This document shows positions 1 through 8,361 of a stretch of 64,000 nucleotides of DNA, in pieces (the stretch's first letter is position 1; every line of letters begins with the position of its first letter). The translations under genes and the position numbers were made by a program. Source of the stretch: Hyphomicrobiales bacterium (GTDB taxonomy: Bacteria; Pseudomonadota; Alphaproteobacteria; Rhizobiales; Xanthobacteraceae); contig JAFKKG010000037.1 in assembly GCA_017305715.1 (NCBI GenBank), positions 26,522 to 90,521 of the forward strand. Direction: 5' to 3'. Below the pieces are notes generated by a model that saw nothing but the letters and a program-made list of their open reading frames with translations, was not told the origin of the DNA and made no database searches.

Positions 1-2
1 TC

Positions 3-854
3 GCTGCGCGTGCGGCGCCGGCGATTTTCGTGGTGCTGTGGAGCACCGGCTTCGTCGCCACCAAATACGTCGTGAACAACGCCGATCCCTTGACCTATCT
101 GACGCTCCGGATGGCGCTGGTGGTGGTCCTGATGGCCGGCATTGTCGCGATCGTGCGGCCGCAATGGCCCGATCGCATCGGCGTCTTCCACAGCGCGGTG
201 GCGGGCATTCTGGTGCACGGATTCTATCTCGGCGGCACCGCGATCGCGATCGCGCATTCGATTCCGGCAGGGTTGTCCGCGCTGATTCCCGGCCTGCAAC
301 CGATCCTGACCTCGACGCTGGCCAATCGCTGGCTCGGCGAGCGTGTCACGCCGGTCCAATGGGCCGGGCTGTTGCTCGGCTTGGCCGGCGTGGTGCTGAT
401 CCTGCACAACCGGCCGATGAGCGGCGACGCCGGCTGGGGCTGGCTTGCCTCGGCCGTGTCGCTGGTCAGCATCACGCTCGGCACGCTCTATCAGCGGCGC
501 TATTGCAACGCGATCGACTGGCGGGCCGGCAATCTCGTGCAGTATGTCGCGGTCATGGTTTTCTTCGGGATCGGCGCGTTCCTGTTCGAGACCAGAGCCG
601 TGCATTGGACCACGGAGTTCGTGCTGGCATTGAGCTGGCTGGTCGTGGTGTTGTCGATCGGATCGATCGGCTTGCTGTACTGGCTGATCCGCCGCTCGGC
701 CGCAACGTCGGTGGCGAGCCTGTTCTATCTGGTGCCGGCGGTGACGGCACTGATGGCCTATGTGCTGTTCGGCGAGCGGCTCGATGCCATCGCGATGGTC
801 GGCATGACCGCATGCGCGGCGGCGGTGTTTCTGGTCAATCGCCGCACGGCCTAA
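3..854 (+). CDS. EamA/DMT-family inner-membrane transporter, 5' end outside window
   Basis: The reading frame is open to the left edge, so the true start lies outside the window; the GTG at 30 is internal because the upstream codons already read as EamA-like protein (APAIFVVLWSTGF). The product is almost entirely hydrophobic, with about ten membrane segments in two repeats, as in the drug/metabolite exporter superfamily. The first repeat carries the usual LIPGLQPILT region and the second ends in LVPAVTALMAYVLFGE. The family exports amino acids or other metabolites, but the substrate cannot be read from sequence. It is convergent with the photolyase gene, 8 bp apart. Confidence 0.85.
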   Translation, partial: AARAAPAIFVVLWSTGFVATKYVVNNADPLTYLTLRMALVVVLMAGIVAIVRPQWPDRIGVFHSAVAGILVHGFYLGGTAIAIAHSIPAGLSALIPGLQPILTSTLANRWLGERVTPVQWAGLLLGLAGVVLILHNRPMSGDAGWGWLASAVSLVSITLGTLYQRRYCNAIDWRAGNLVQYVAVMVFFGIGAFLFETRAVHWTTEFVLALSWLVVVLSIGSIGLLYWLIRRSAATSVASLFYLVPAVTALMAYVLFGERLDAIAMVGMTACAAAVFLVNRRTA

Positions 855-862
855 AGAATGGC

Positions 863-2308
863 TCAGCCGTTGCGGATGCTGGCATAGGCGGCCAGCGCGC
901 GTTCGCGCCCCTTCTTGTGGTCGATGATCGGATGCGGATAGGTCTTGCCGGGTTCGATGCCGGCGCTGGCCAGTTCGAGCGGCGTGGCGGCCCAGGGCTG
1001 ATGGATCAAGCTGTCGGGCAATTCTTTCAGCTCCGGCACCCAGCGCCGGACGTAGTCGCCGGCGGGATCGAACTTCTCGCCCTGCAGGATCGGATTGAAC
1101 ACCCGAAAATACGGCGCGGCATCGGCGCCGCAGCCTGCGACCCATTGCCAGTTGGCAGGATTGCTGCCGGCATCGGCATCGACGAGCGTATCCCAAAACC
1201 ATTGCTCGCCGTCGCGCCAGTCGATCAGCAGATGCTTGACCAGGAACGAGGCGACCACCATCCGCACCCGGTTGTGCATCACGCCGGTGTGCCAGAGCTC
1301 GCGCATGCCGGCGTCGACGATGGGGTAACCGGTCAAGCCACGCTGCCATGCGCGCAACCCCTTGGCATCGCGCTTCCACGGAAAGGCGTCGAACGAGGGC
1401 TGCAGATTGCGCGTCGCCAGGTCAGGGACGTCGAACAGCAGATGGCGGCAGAACTCGCGCCAGCCGAGTTCGCTGAGGAATTTGTCAATGTCGCCGGACA
1501 GGCGAGGGCGCTCGGCCGCGGCAAAGTGCGCCGCATGCCATATCTGACGCGGGCTGATCTCGCCGAAGCGCAGATGCGGCGACAGGCGCGAGGTGCCGTC
1601 GCGGTCGGGGCGATCGCGATCGCCGGAGTAACCGGCGATGCCACCCTTGAGGAACGCCTTGAGCCGCGCCTGCGCGGAGGCCTCGCCCGGCTGCCAGTTT
1701 TCGCGCAGGCCGACGGCCCAATCGGGTTTTGCAGGTTCGAGCTGCCAGTCTTCGAGCACATCGCTCGGGACATCCAATACGCCGTTCAGCTTCTTCGGCG
1801 CCGGCAGCGGTTTTGGTGGGTCGCCCAGTGACTGCACCCGCCGCCAGAACGGCGTGAACACGCGCAGGCCCCGGTTCTCCTTGTTGCGGATCTGGCTGGG
1901 CGGCACCAGCAGGTCGCCGGGAAATGGCGCGGCGGCAACGCCGATCTCCGAGAGCGCGGCGGCGACCTGTTCGGCCACGGCCTGCTGCGGCGCCTGTGCG
2001 ATCTCGTTCCAGAACACGGCTGCGGCGCCGGTCTCGCGCGCCAGCCCGGCGATGATTTTGGGCGGCGAACCCTTGCGCAGCACCAGTCTTGTCCCTGTCT
2101 TGGCCAGGCTTGCCTGCAAGGCCCGCAGCGATTGCGCCAGCCACCAGCGGGCGGCGCCACCCGGCGGCCGGGCGCCTGCATGGCTGGCTTCGTCCAGCAC
2201 GTAAAGACAGATCACCGGCCCCCCGATCCGGGACGCCGCGTGCAGGGCGGGATGATCGGAAAGACGGAGGTCGTCGCGAAACCAGACGATGCCGGGTTGG
2301 GTGTTCAT
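863..2308 (-). CDS. phr: Deoxyribodipyrimidine photolyase (class I CPD photolyase/cryptochrome family)
   Basis: 481 aa, the normal length. It repairs UV-induced pyrimidine dimers using FADH and blue light in the cytoplasm. The N-terminal alpha/beta antenna domain begins with [16 protein letters not shown]. The C-terminal FAD domain contains [16 protein letters not shown], the [16 protein letters not shown] helix and GSNPANWQW, followed by [15 protein letters not shown]. These are the classic signatures of the microbial CPD photolyase branch. The ATG at 2308 starts directly at the [15 protein letters not shown] boundary, as expected. A light-harvesting cofactor cannot be assigned from sequence alone. 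Confidence 0.95.
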   Translation of the reverse strand: MNTQPGIVWFRDDLRLSDHPALHAASRIGGPVICLYVLDEASHAGARPPGGAARWWLAQSLRALQASLAKTGTRLVLRKGSPPKIIAGLARETGAAAVFWNEIAQAPQQAVAEQVAAALSEIGVAAAPFPGDLLVPPSQIRNKENRGLRVFTPFWRRVQSLGDPPKPLPAPKKLNGVLDVPSDVLEDWQLEPAKPDWAVGLRENWQPGEASAQARLKAFLKGGIAGYSGDRDRPDRDGTSRLSPHLRFGEISPRQIWHAAHFAAAERPRLSGDIDKFLSELGWREFCRHLLFDVPDLATRNLQPSFDAFPWKRDAKGLRAWQRGLTGYPIVDAGMRELWHTGVMHNRVRMVVASFLVKHLLIDWRDGEQWFWDTLVDADAGSNPANWQWVAGCGADAAPYFRVFNPILQGEKFDPAGDYVRRWVPELKELPDSLIHQPWAATPLELASAGIEPGKTYPHPIIDHKKGRERALAAYASIRNG

Positions 2309-2494
2309 GCGCGCATGGGCTGAATTGGATTCCTCAATCCTGGGGGACCTTGAAGCGATCGTGCGGCACCGCCGATGCCGCCGTCAACCGCAACGCCGCG
2401 CGGGCCCACTTCGTTGCAACGGGTTCTGGTGAAACTGAAGGCCGGCCCATTCGTACTTATACTTCGACCATTGCACCGCGGGCTGGAGGCTGCC

Positions 2495-2896
2495 GTGAAC
2501 CGATATGCCGTGCTCTATCTGGCGACGCTGTTCGTTCTGGTGCCGCTGGACTTCCTGTTCCTCGGGATCGTCGCCAAGGACTTCTTCACGTCGCAGGTCG
2601 GCACCATGCTGGGCGAGATCAAGCCCGTGCCGGCGGTGCTGTTCTATCTGCTCTATGTCGTCGGCACCGTGATTTTCGTCAGCGGCGCCGCTGGCGCCAG
2701 TTGGCAATCGACGCTGCTCTACGGCGCATTGTTCGGCTTGTACTGCTACGCGACCTTCGAACTCACGTCGCTGGCGCTGCTGCGGCACTGGAGCTGGCCG
2801 GTCGCGATCCTCGACATCTCCTGGGGCGCCATCGTGACGGCGGTCGCATCGACCGCCGGCCTTCTCGTCGCGAACTGGCTGGTGCCGAAGGCTTAA
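2495..2896 (+). CDS. DUF2177-family small membrane protein
   Basis: 133 aa from the GTG at 2495, chosen because a clean GGAGG sits five bases upstream (2485-2489) and the protein then begins with a membrane helix (NRYAVLYLATLFVLVPLDFLFLG). A longer frame opens at 2375 but its extra residues look non-coding. Four hydrophobic segments with short loops, and GEIKPVPAVLFYLLYV in the middle, match the DUF2177 family of uncharacterised inner-membrane proteins. No function is known. It lies between the divergent photolyase gene and an interspersed repeat. Confidence 0.75.
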   Translation: MNRYAVLYLATLFVLVPLDFLFLGIVAKDFFTSQVGTMLGEIKPVPAVLFYLLYVVGTVIFVSGAAGASWQSTLLYGALFGLYCYATFELTSLALLRHWSWPVAILDISWGAIVTAVASTAGLLVANWLVPKA

Positions 2897-2901
2897 CTTG
2901 C

Positions 2902-3005
2902 CGTCATTCCGGGATGGTGGGTCAGCGCCAGACCCGGAATCTCGAGATTCCCCGATGCGCAATTGCGCATCTGAGGTTCGATGCTGCGCATCGCCCGGAA
3001 TGACG
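2902..3005. repeat. Interspersed palindromic repeat, copy 1
   Basis: The element is bounded by a perfect 12-bp inverted repeat (CGTCATTCCGGG at 2902-2913 and CCCGGAATGACG at 2994-3005). Inside are two smaller palindromes, GGAATCTCGAGATTCC and ATGCGCAATTGCGCAT. A second copy lies at 25037-25134 in the opposite orientation and shares a 41-bp core exactly. It sits between two convergent genes. It resembles a REP-type element or very small MITE carrying no protein. Confidence 0.85.
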
Positions 3006-3012
3006 TCTCAAG

Positions 3013-3675
3013 TTACTGTTTCGGCTGCGGGACGATCCGGATGTAGGGCTTCGGCGATTTCCAGCCCTGCGGATAGATCGTCTTGGCCTCGTCGTCGGTG
3101 ACCGAGCCCGCGATGATGACGTCCTCGCCCTGTTTCCAGTCGGCCGGCGTCGCGACGCGATGCTTGGCCGTCATCTGCAGGGAATCGATCACCCGCAAAA
3201 TCTCCTGGAAGTTGCGGCCCGTGGTCATCGGGTAGACCAGCACCAGCTTGATCTTCTTGTCCGGTCCGATGATGAAGACGTTGCGCACGGTCTGGTTATC
3301 GGCAGCAGTGCGCGCGGCAGGGTCGCCTGAGGTAGAGGCGGGGAGCATGTCGTAGAGCTTTGACACGTTGAAATCGGTGTCGCCGATCATCGGATAGTTC
3401 GGCGCGGCGCCCTGTGTCTCCTTGATGTCCTCGGACCATTTCGCGTGCTTGTCGACGGGATCGACGCTGAGACCCATCAGCTTGACGCCGCGCTTGTCGA
3501 ATTCGGGCTTCAACTTTGCGAGAGCGCCGAGTTCGGTGGTGCAGACCGGGGTGAAATCCTTGGGGTGCGAGAACAAAAGCGCCCAGTTTGAGCCAATCCA
3601 GTCGTGGAATTTGACTTTTCCCTCGGTCGTCTGGGCTTCGAAATCAGGGGCGAGCGCGCCAATCTGGAGTGCCAT
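3013..3675 (-). CDS. 1-Cys peroxiredoxin (Prx6 type)
   Basis: 220 aa. It reduces hydrogen peroxide and organic hydroperoxides in the cytoplasm. The peroxidatic cysteine is C45 in the motif HPKDFTPVCTTE, preceded by the thioredoxin-fold opening. The C-terminal extension (PKPYIRIVPQP) and the overall length fit the Prx6 subgroup rather than the roughly 190-aa AhpC type, and no resolving cysteine pair is evident. The ATG at 3675 gives the usual MALQIGALAPDF opening. The 5' side faces a long gap containing a candidate structured RNA. Confidence 0.92.
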   Translation of the reverse strand: MALQIGALAPDFEAQTTEGKVKFHDWIGSNWALLFSHPKDFTPVCTTELGALAKLKPEFDKRGVKLMGLSVDPVDKHAKWSEDIKETQGAAPNYPMIGDTDFNVSKLYDMLPASTSGDPAARTAADNQTVRNVFIIGPDKKIKLVLVYPMTTGRNFQEILRVIDSLQMTAKHRVATPADWKQGEDVIIAGSVTDDEAKTIYPQGWKSPKPYIRIVPQPKQ

Positions 3676-3762
3676 GGTTCGACCTCATGTCATTCAAGTT
3701 AAAGGAGAATTTCTGTCGATTCTTATAAAGGAGGGCGCGGCGGAAGTGAACCGCCGGCGGAC

Positions 3763-3881
3763 AAAAGGCGATATTCTTCTCCGTATTTGGGAACTCCTAG
3801 CATCTTCTTTCGATCCGCGCTCCCGCGGCGAAAGAACCGGATCGGCCGCAATCGCCCGGCGTTGCCCCGATATCGCCTTTT
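3763..3881 (+). ncRNA. Candidate structured small RNA in the 3676-4073 gap
   Basis: A perfect 12-bp outer stem pairs AAAAGGCGATAT (3763-3774) with ATATCGCCTTTT (3870-3881). Enclosed is a second hairpin: TTCTTTCG (3805-3812) pairs with CGAAAGAA (3829-3836), and after a 2-nt bulge CCGCG (3815-3819) pairs with CGCGG (3824-3828) around a CTCC loop. The plus strand ends in a short T run, which favours plus-strand transcription. No open frame covers it. I do not recognise it as 6S, SRP, tmRNA or RNase P RNA. Only the pairing is seen; transcription is inferred. Confidence 0.4.
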
Positions 3882-4073
3882 ATAGCTCCCATGAACCCGG
3901 TCCCGGATTGCCAGAAGGTCGTTCAGCGGTCGTTCAACTGAACCCTGACATCAGTCACCGCGACCAATCGGCAACCATCTAAAAATCTCGGAATGCAAGT
4001 TTCGAATCATTAACCACTCGTTTACGCCCGCATCGCAATGCTGGATCAGAAAAGAAATTGAGAAGTGAAAGTT

Positions 4074-4658
4074 ATGTCTGCCCCTAGTACCAAGGCCCAA
4101 GAATCGTCCGTCGCGTCCGCCGTGCTCCAACCCTCCTGCCGCAAGACCGCTGCCCACGCCCTGACCATCGTGCGCGATGGCGTCATCACCGGCGAAGGCC
4201 CGACCACCAAAGGCCGTATCCATTTTTCCCGCGCGCTCGATGCCGATGACGCCGCCTGGTGCGCGCGCATCCTGACCGCAACCGCCGTCGAGCATCAGCC
4301 GGTCAGCCGCGCCGAAGCCGAGGCGCTGTTCGAAATCAGCGACGCTGCCGCCGAGCGCAGCGATGATGGCCGTTTCGACGATCTCCTGGCCAAGGCGGTC
4401 GCCCATCACGCGGCCTCCGAGTCCGGGCTGCCGGTGCCGCCGCGCACCGTCGCCCTGTCGCCCGACACCAACATCGAGAGCTGGGCGCCGGCGCAGGCTG
4501 CCAATATCGACACCCAGGTGCTGGAATGGATTGCCAGTCAGATGCGCGGCAAGCGCCGCACCAACCACGCCCTTGCCACGATGGTGGCCACCCTGGTCGG
4601 CGTCGCCGCGCTGCCACTGGCGCAGCTGCCGAGCGTGCTGGACATGGGGCTGATGTAA
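4074..4658 (+). CDS. Hypothetical protein with C-terminal hydrophobic segment
   Basis: 194 aa from the ATG at 4074; a GTG three codons earlier (4065) is possible. I do not recognise the family. The body is acidic and alanine-rich, with no motif I can name. The last 30 or so residues (ATMVATLVGVAALPLAQLP) could form one membrane helix preceded by a basic patch (RGKRRT), which suggests a tail-anchored cytoplasmic protein. Codon use is typical of the region, and a strong intrinsic terminator follows the stop, so this is a real, probably single-gene unit. Confidence 0.65.
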   Translation: MSAPSTKAQESSVASAVLQPSCRKTAAHALTIVRDGVITGEGPTTKGRIHFSRALDADDAAWCARILTATAVEHQPVSRAEAEALFEISDAAAERSDDGRFDDLLAKAVAHHAASESGLPVPPRTVALSPDTNIESWAPAQAANIDTQVLEWIASQMRGKRRTNHALATMVATLVGVAALPLAQLPSVLDMGLM

Positions 4659-4685
4659 GGTCGCTATTCCGTATCGCTGAATTCG

Positions 4686-4716
4686 AAACGGCGGGGATTT
4701 TCCCCGCCGTTTTTGT
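4686..4716 (+). terminator. Strong intrinsic terminator
   Basis: A perfect 12-bp stem (4686-4697 with 4701-4712, core GGCGGGGA/TCCCCGCC) closes a 3-nt TTT loop and runs into a T tract ending TTTTTG. It terminates the gene ending at 4658. Confidence 0.9.
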
Positions 4717-4952
4717 TTGGCAGTATTTCCGGATGCGCGCATTTCTCAACCTTGCTCTGGCGATCATTTTCATCCTGCTGGCTCGCGCACCGGATCGCCG
4801 GCAGGCGAGTTCTACTTGATCGATCCAAAATGAATGCTGCGGCCCGAGCGGACACGGCATCGGCGGTATTGCGGCAATGGCAAAAATCCCAATACTTGCC
4901 ATCTCAAGGGAGCGGTTTGACAGCTCCCCGGGAATGAACACGGGAGCGCAAC

Positions 4953-6341
4953 GTGCCGGCGGCCATCATCGACCAGCTTCGCGCGGAATTCGACGCGACG
5001 ACCATATTGACCGGGGCTGATATCGGCGCCCGCTATCATACCGATATGGCGGGCGTCGCGGTCGATCTGCCGGTTGCGGTGGTGCGGCCGCGCACGACCG
5101 AGGACGTTTCGCGCATGCTCAAGCTGTGCCATGCGGCGCGCGTGCCGGTGACCACGCAGGGCGGCATGACCGGGCTGGTGCGCGCCACGATGCCGGAACC
5201 GAATGAAATCGTGTTGTCGATGGAGCGCATGAACGCGATCGAGGAGGTCGATGCCAGCGGCGGGGTGGTGATCGCGCAGGCCGGCGTGCCGCTGCAACGC
5301 CTGCAGGAGCGGGTCGAGCAGGACGGTTTCATGTTTCCACTCGATCTCGGCTCGCGGGGAAGCTGCACGATCGGCGGCAACATTTCGACCAATGCCGGCG
5401 GCAACCGGGTGATCCGTTACGGCATGACCCGCGATCTCGTGCTCGGGCTGGAGGCCGTGCTCGCGGACGGCACGGTTCTGAAGGGCGTGCGCAAATACAT
5501 CAAGAACAATACCGGGACCGATCTGAAGCATTTATTCGTCGGCACCGAAGGCACGCTCGGCGTCGTCACGCGCGCCGCGCTGAGGATATTTCCGGCGCCG
5601 GCGGAACAGCAGGTGGCGCTGTGTGCGTTGGCGAGTTTCGACCAGGTCCGGGCACTGCTGACGCTGGCGCGCAAGCGGCTTGGCGGCGAGCTCACCGCGT
5701 TCGAGGTGATGTGGAACAGCTACTATCGCCTGACGACGGAGCTGGTGAAGGGTCTGGTCCGGCCGCTGCCGGCCGATCATCCGTTCTACGTGCTGTTCGA
5801 GGCCTCCGGCAGCGACACGGAGCGGCTTCGTTCCGGTCTGGAAACGCTGCTGGAGGAGGCGCTCGGCGAGGAGATCATTCTCGATGCCACGATTGCCAGT
5901 TCCGGCGCCGCGGCCGCGGCGATCTGGCGTATCAGAGATTCTTCCGTCGAACTCGGCCGCGCGCTCGGTCCAAGGGTCGGATTTGACGTGAGCGTCGCGA
6001 TCGACCGGATGGAGGCGTTTGCCATCGCGATCGACAAGGGACTCAAGACCATCGACAACGACGCCCATGCGATCGTGTTCGGCCATGCCGGCGACGGCAA
6101 TTTGCACGTTATCGCAACATATCCGCCGCCGGCCGACAGATATGAGCAGATTTCGAAGCTGGTCTACGGCCTCACCGGCGATTTCGAAGGCTCGATCTCG
6201 GCCGAGCATGGCATCGGCATCCTCAAGCGGCCCTATCTTCGGATCAGCCGCACCGAGGAAGAGATCGAGACCATGCGAACGCTGAAGCGCGCGCTCGATC
6301 CACATCAGATCCTCAATCCCGGGCGCATCTTCACGATGTGA
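4953..6341 (+). CDS. FAD-linked 2-hydroxyacid dehydrogenase/oxidase (GlcD-like)
   Basis: 462 aa. An N-terminal PCMH-type FAD-binding domain contains GGMTGLV, LGSRGSCTIGGNISTNAGG and FVGTEGTLGVVT. The C-terminal FAD-oxidase domain carries the GHAGDGNLHV metal/substrate motif and ends in HQILNPGRIF. This architecture oxidises D-2-hydroxyacids (D-lactate, glycolate, D-2-hydroxyglutarate) to 2-oxoacids; the precise substrate is not decidable. The GTG at 4953 gives a normal family N-terminus. It appears monocistronic, and a long hairpin spans its stop codon. Confidence 0.9.
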   Translation: MPAAIIDQLRAEFDATTILTGADIGARYHTDMAGVAVDLPVAVVRPRTTEDVSRMLKLCHAARVPVTTQGGMTGLVRATMPEPNEIVLSMERMNAIEEVDASGGVVIAQAGVPLQRLQERVEQDGFMFPLDLGSRGSCTIGGNISTNAGGNRVIRYGMTRDLVLGLEAVLADGTVLKGVRKYIKNNTGTDLKHLFVGTEGTLGVVTRAALRIFPAPAEQQVALCALASFDQVRALLTLARKRLGGELTAFEVMWNSYYRLTTELVKGLVRPLPADHPFYVLFEASGSDTERLRSGLETLLEEALGEEIILDATIASSGAAAAAIWRIRDSSVELGRALGPRVGFDVSVAIDRMEAFAIAIDKGLKTIDNDAHAIVFGHAGDGNLHVIATYPPPADRYEQISKLVYGLTGDFEGSISAEHGIGILKRPYLRISRTEEEIETMRTLKRALDPHQILNPGRIFTM

Positions 6342-6358
6342 AGCAACGCCCGGGATTG
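6314..6358. other. Long two-tier hairpin spanning a stop codon
   Basis: CAATCCCGGGCG (6314-6325) pairs perfectly with CGCCCGGGATTG (6347-6358). Inside, after a 3x3 internal loop, CTTCAC (6329-6334) pairs with GTGAAG (6338-6343) around GAT. The TGA stop of the FAD oxidase (6339-6341) lies in the inner stem. There is no T run, so it is terminator-like or an mRNA 3'-end stabiliser rather than a standard intrinsic terminator. Confidence 0.6.
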
Positions 6359-6389
6359 TCCGGTGCGGCGCGATGCAAGCAAGTCGCGC

Positions 6390-6716
6390 TCAGCCCTTGC
6401 TCAGGTAAGAAATCGTTCCGGCGATATCGGTGTCATCAATGAGCTGGAAACGGCTTTCGCTGCCGCCGCGGCGTGCCGCGAGGAACGGTGCGTATTCGGG
6501 ATCGGCAATGAACCCCTCGGCATGCCGTGCGGAAGGAAACGTCATGATTGCGACGAGGGAAACATCCGATGGCCCACCTTCGAGCGTTTTGACATTTCCG
6601 CTGCGCGACAGATACTTGCCGCCGTGCCGGTGGACGATGTTGTGCACGGAAGCCGCGTAGTCCGGCACCCATTTGTCATCGGTGATCTTTATATCCGCGA
6701 TCAGAAAAGCTGCCAT
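6390..6716 (-). CDS. DUF1330 family protein
   Basis: 108 aa from the ATG at 6716, chosen over the longer frame (to 6794) because AGGAGC lies just upstream and the family N-terminus (MAAFLIADIKITD) begins there. DUF1330 proteins are small dimeric alpha/beta ferredoxin-like (dimeric alpha/beta-barrel) proteins of unknown function. The typical features are Y..SV...V..HGGKYL, the central MTFPSARHAEGF and the PEYAPF stretch. It is upstream of no obvious partner and is convergent with the oxidase gene. The HxlR regulator lies immediately behind it on the same strand. Confidence 0.85.
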   Translation of the reverse strand: MAAFLIADIKITDDKWVPDYAASVHNIVHRHGGKYLSRSGNVKTLEGGPSDVSLVAIMTFPSARHAEGFIADPEYAPFLAARRGGSESRFQLIDDTDIAGTISYLSKG

Positions 6717-6868
6717 TTGATGTTGCTCCTGGTTCGATGTTGGCCTCCGCTCCCGGCGGAGGGCTGCCATCGACTTGCCAGAGCCATGCCGCATCCTGCC
6801 AGTTCAGGAAATGAATCAGGCCGGTACAGGGTCTGTACCGCTCATTCCCAAAATCGGGGCAGGGCCGG

Positions 6869-7567
6869 TCAACTTGCGAGCTTCTGCTCTTTCGCAAAGG
6901 GGCTGAGACCGAGCCAGCTTTGCATCGCGCCGGCGAGCTTGCGGTCGCCCGTCAAAATCATCCGTCGCTTGGCCATGGCAGCACGTACGGTATCGAGCCC
7001 CATCCAGATCGCCGTCATGGTCCGCAGGTCGACGGATACGTAGAGATCGACGTCGAAACCGGGATCGATCGAACAGAGGTCGACGCCCTCGTTGGGATCG
7101 ACGATCAGCCACCAAAGCCTCTGTGCCGCTGGAAGCTCGGGGTAGGCGAACTGCACCACGCTGCGATGGGCCGGCATCGGTGTCGTGTTCAGATTCCTGC
7201 GCATGTCCCACATCAGGAGCTGGGCGTCCAGATGCTGAAGAGACAGGTCGGCTTCAATGCGGCGCTGGCCCCAGATGCCGAAGGCTTCAACGATGGGCCC
7301 GAGTTCGCGGCCCGCCGGCGTCAGCTGATATTCGGAAGCACCGCGCTCGGAAGGCGAGGCGATGCGTACGACTATTCCCGCGGTCTCGAGGTCCTTCAGA
7401 CGTTGCGACAGCAGTGCCGGCGACATTCGCGGGACGCCGCGCCGCAACTCGTTGAAGCGTGTCGAGCCGGCGATAAGCTCACGCAGCAGCACGACCGTCC
7501 AGCGCGTGCATAAGATCTCCGCGGCCATCGCGACCGGGCAAAACTGCCTGTAACTGCCAATCGTCAT
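6869..7567 (-). CDS. HxlR-family winged-helix regulator with C-terminal ligand-type domain
   Basis: 232 aa. The first 110 residues are an HxlR/MarR-like winged helix (CPVAMAAEILCTRWTVVLLREL, then FNELRRGVPRMSPALLSQRLKDLE). HxlR proteins normally stop at about 110-150 aa. The extra C-terminal part (from about 130) has LDTVRAAMAKRRMILTGDRKLA and resembles an SCP2/sterol-carrier-like domain, as in a known subset of HxlR-type regulators. That suggests sensing of a hydrophobic ligand (inference). It is divergent from the secreted SRPBCC gene and shares an intergenic region with candidate operators. Confidence 0.85.
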   Translation of the reverse strand: MTIGSYRQFCPVAMAAEILCTRWTVVLLRELIAGSTRFNELRRGVPRMSPALLSQRLKDLETAGIVVRIASPSERGASEYQLTPAGRELGPIVEAFGIWGQRRIEADLSLQHLDAQLLMWDMRRNLNTTPMPAHRSVVQFAYPELPAAQRLWWLIVDPNEGVDLCSIDPGFDVDLYVSVDLRTMTAIWMGLDTVRAAMAKRRMILTGDRKLAGAMQSWLGLSPFAKEQKLAS

Positions 7568-7625
7568 GCAATCCTCCCGGTCAGCAATGTGGCGGACTTT
7601 ACGGCCGAACCGGGAAGGGGACTAG

Positions 7626-7663
7626 TTCAGTTTCTGTATCTAGGGGATTCAGTTCCTGAACTG
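7626..7663. promoter_or_regulatory. Candidate operator for the HxlR regulator
   Basis: Two direct copies of TTCAGTT(T/C)CTG occur at 7626-7636 and 7648-7658, 22 bp apart (two helical turns). The second is part of a palindrome, CAGTTC-CT-GAACTG (7650-7663). The site lies in the divergent intergenic region between the HxlR gene and the SRPBCC gene. Binding is inferred from position and symmetry only. Confidence 0.5.
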
Positions 7664-7782
7664 GCCGCCGCAGGGACCGATCGTGCATGGGGATTGTGAG
7701 CAATGGCTCGCCTGCAGGATGCGACCGCTGCCGATTGCAGGGGTTTGCTGCTTGCAGTCCTCAAATCATCGAAGGCCTTTTC

Positions 7783-8298
7783 ATGAAAAGATACACGACA
7801 GCATCCAAAACCATTGCGATCGGCCGTTCAGCGGCCATTGCCTGGATCGCGCTAGGCTTTGGCGCCTCGGTTGCTTCGGCTGCCTCGCTGACCCGCACCA
7901 TCGAAGTCAACGGCGCGCCCGCTGCGGTCTGGTCGGCGATCGGTGCCTTCTGCGCCATCAAGGACTGGCTGCCGCCCGTCGGCCTATGCATCGAGGACGG
8001 GAAAACGCCGCCGACCCGAACGCTGGTGACCAAGGATGGCAAAGCGGCATTCGTTGAACGGCAGACTGCGCGCAACGACACGGCGCATACGTATTCCTAC
8101 GTCTTCGTGTCGAGCCCGTTACCGGTCACCAATTATTCGTCGACGATCGAGGTCACCGCCAAGGGCGAGGGAGCTTCCATCGTGACCTGGACCGGCACCT
8201 ATGCGCCAGATTCCGGTAAGGAAAAGGACGCCAACGAAGCGTTGAACGGCATCTATGAAGCCGGCCTGTCCACAATCAAGGCCAGGTTCTCGAAGTAG
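7783..8298 (+). CDS. Secreted SRPBCC (START-like) family protein
   Basis: 171 aa from the ATG at 7783 with GAAGG upstream. It begins with a Sec signal peptide (basic KRYTTASK, then a hydrophobic stretch ending ASVASAAS). The mature part starts with LTRTIEVNGAPAAVWSAIGAFCAIKDWLP, the N-terminal signature of the SRPBCC/polyketide-cyclase fold (MxaD-like), and ends in a long C-terminal helix (ANEALNGIYEAGLSTIKARF). It probably binds a small hydrophobic ligand in the periplasm. Its divergent HxlR regulator has its own possible lipid-binding domain, so the two may answer the same compound (inference). Confidence 0.82.
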   Translation: MKRYTTASKTIAIGRSAAIAWIALGFGASVASAASLTRTIEVNGAPAAVWSAIGAFCAIKDWLPPVGLCIEDGKTPPTRTLVTKDGKAAFVERQTARNDTAHTYSYVFVSSPLPVTNYSSTIEVTAKGEGASIVTWTGTYAPDSGKEKDANEALNGIYEAGLSTIKARFSK

Positions 8299-8331
8299 AT
8301 CCAAATTCGAGCCGGGCACGCTCATCACAGC

Positions 8332-8361
8332 AACAGGCCGCCTCAATCGCGGCCTGTTTCC
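8332..8361 (+). terminator. Intrinsic terminator after the SRPBCC gene
   Basis: A perfect 10-bp stem pairs AACAGGCCGC (8332-8341) with GCGGCCTGTT (8349-8358), with a 7-nt loop and a short T run (TTT) at the 3' end. Confidence 0.75.

Noticed and set aside
38-1831. Long plus-strand frame of 597 codons through the EamA and photolyase genes
   Set aside because: Arg/Gly/His-rich shadow of high-GC codons; the real genes cover it with clear family motifs.
4733-4819. 28-aa frame with a hydrophobic stretch (MRAFLNLALAIIFILL...)
   Set aside because: Begins right after the terminator with no ribosome-binding site; too short to separate from chance.
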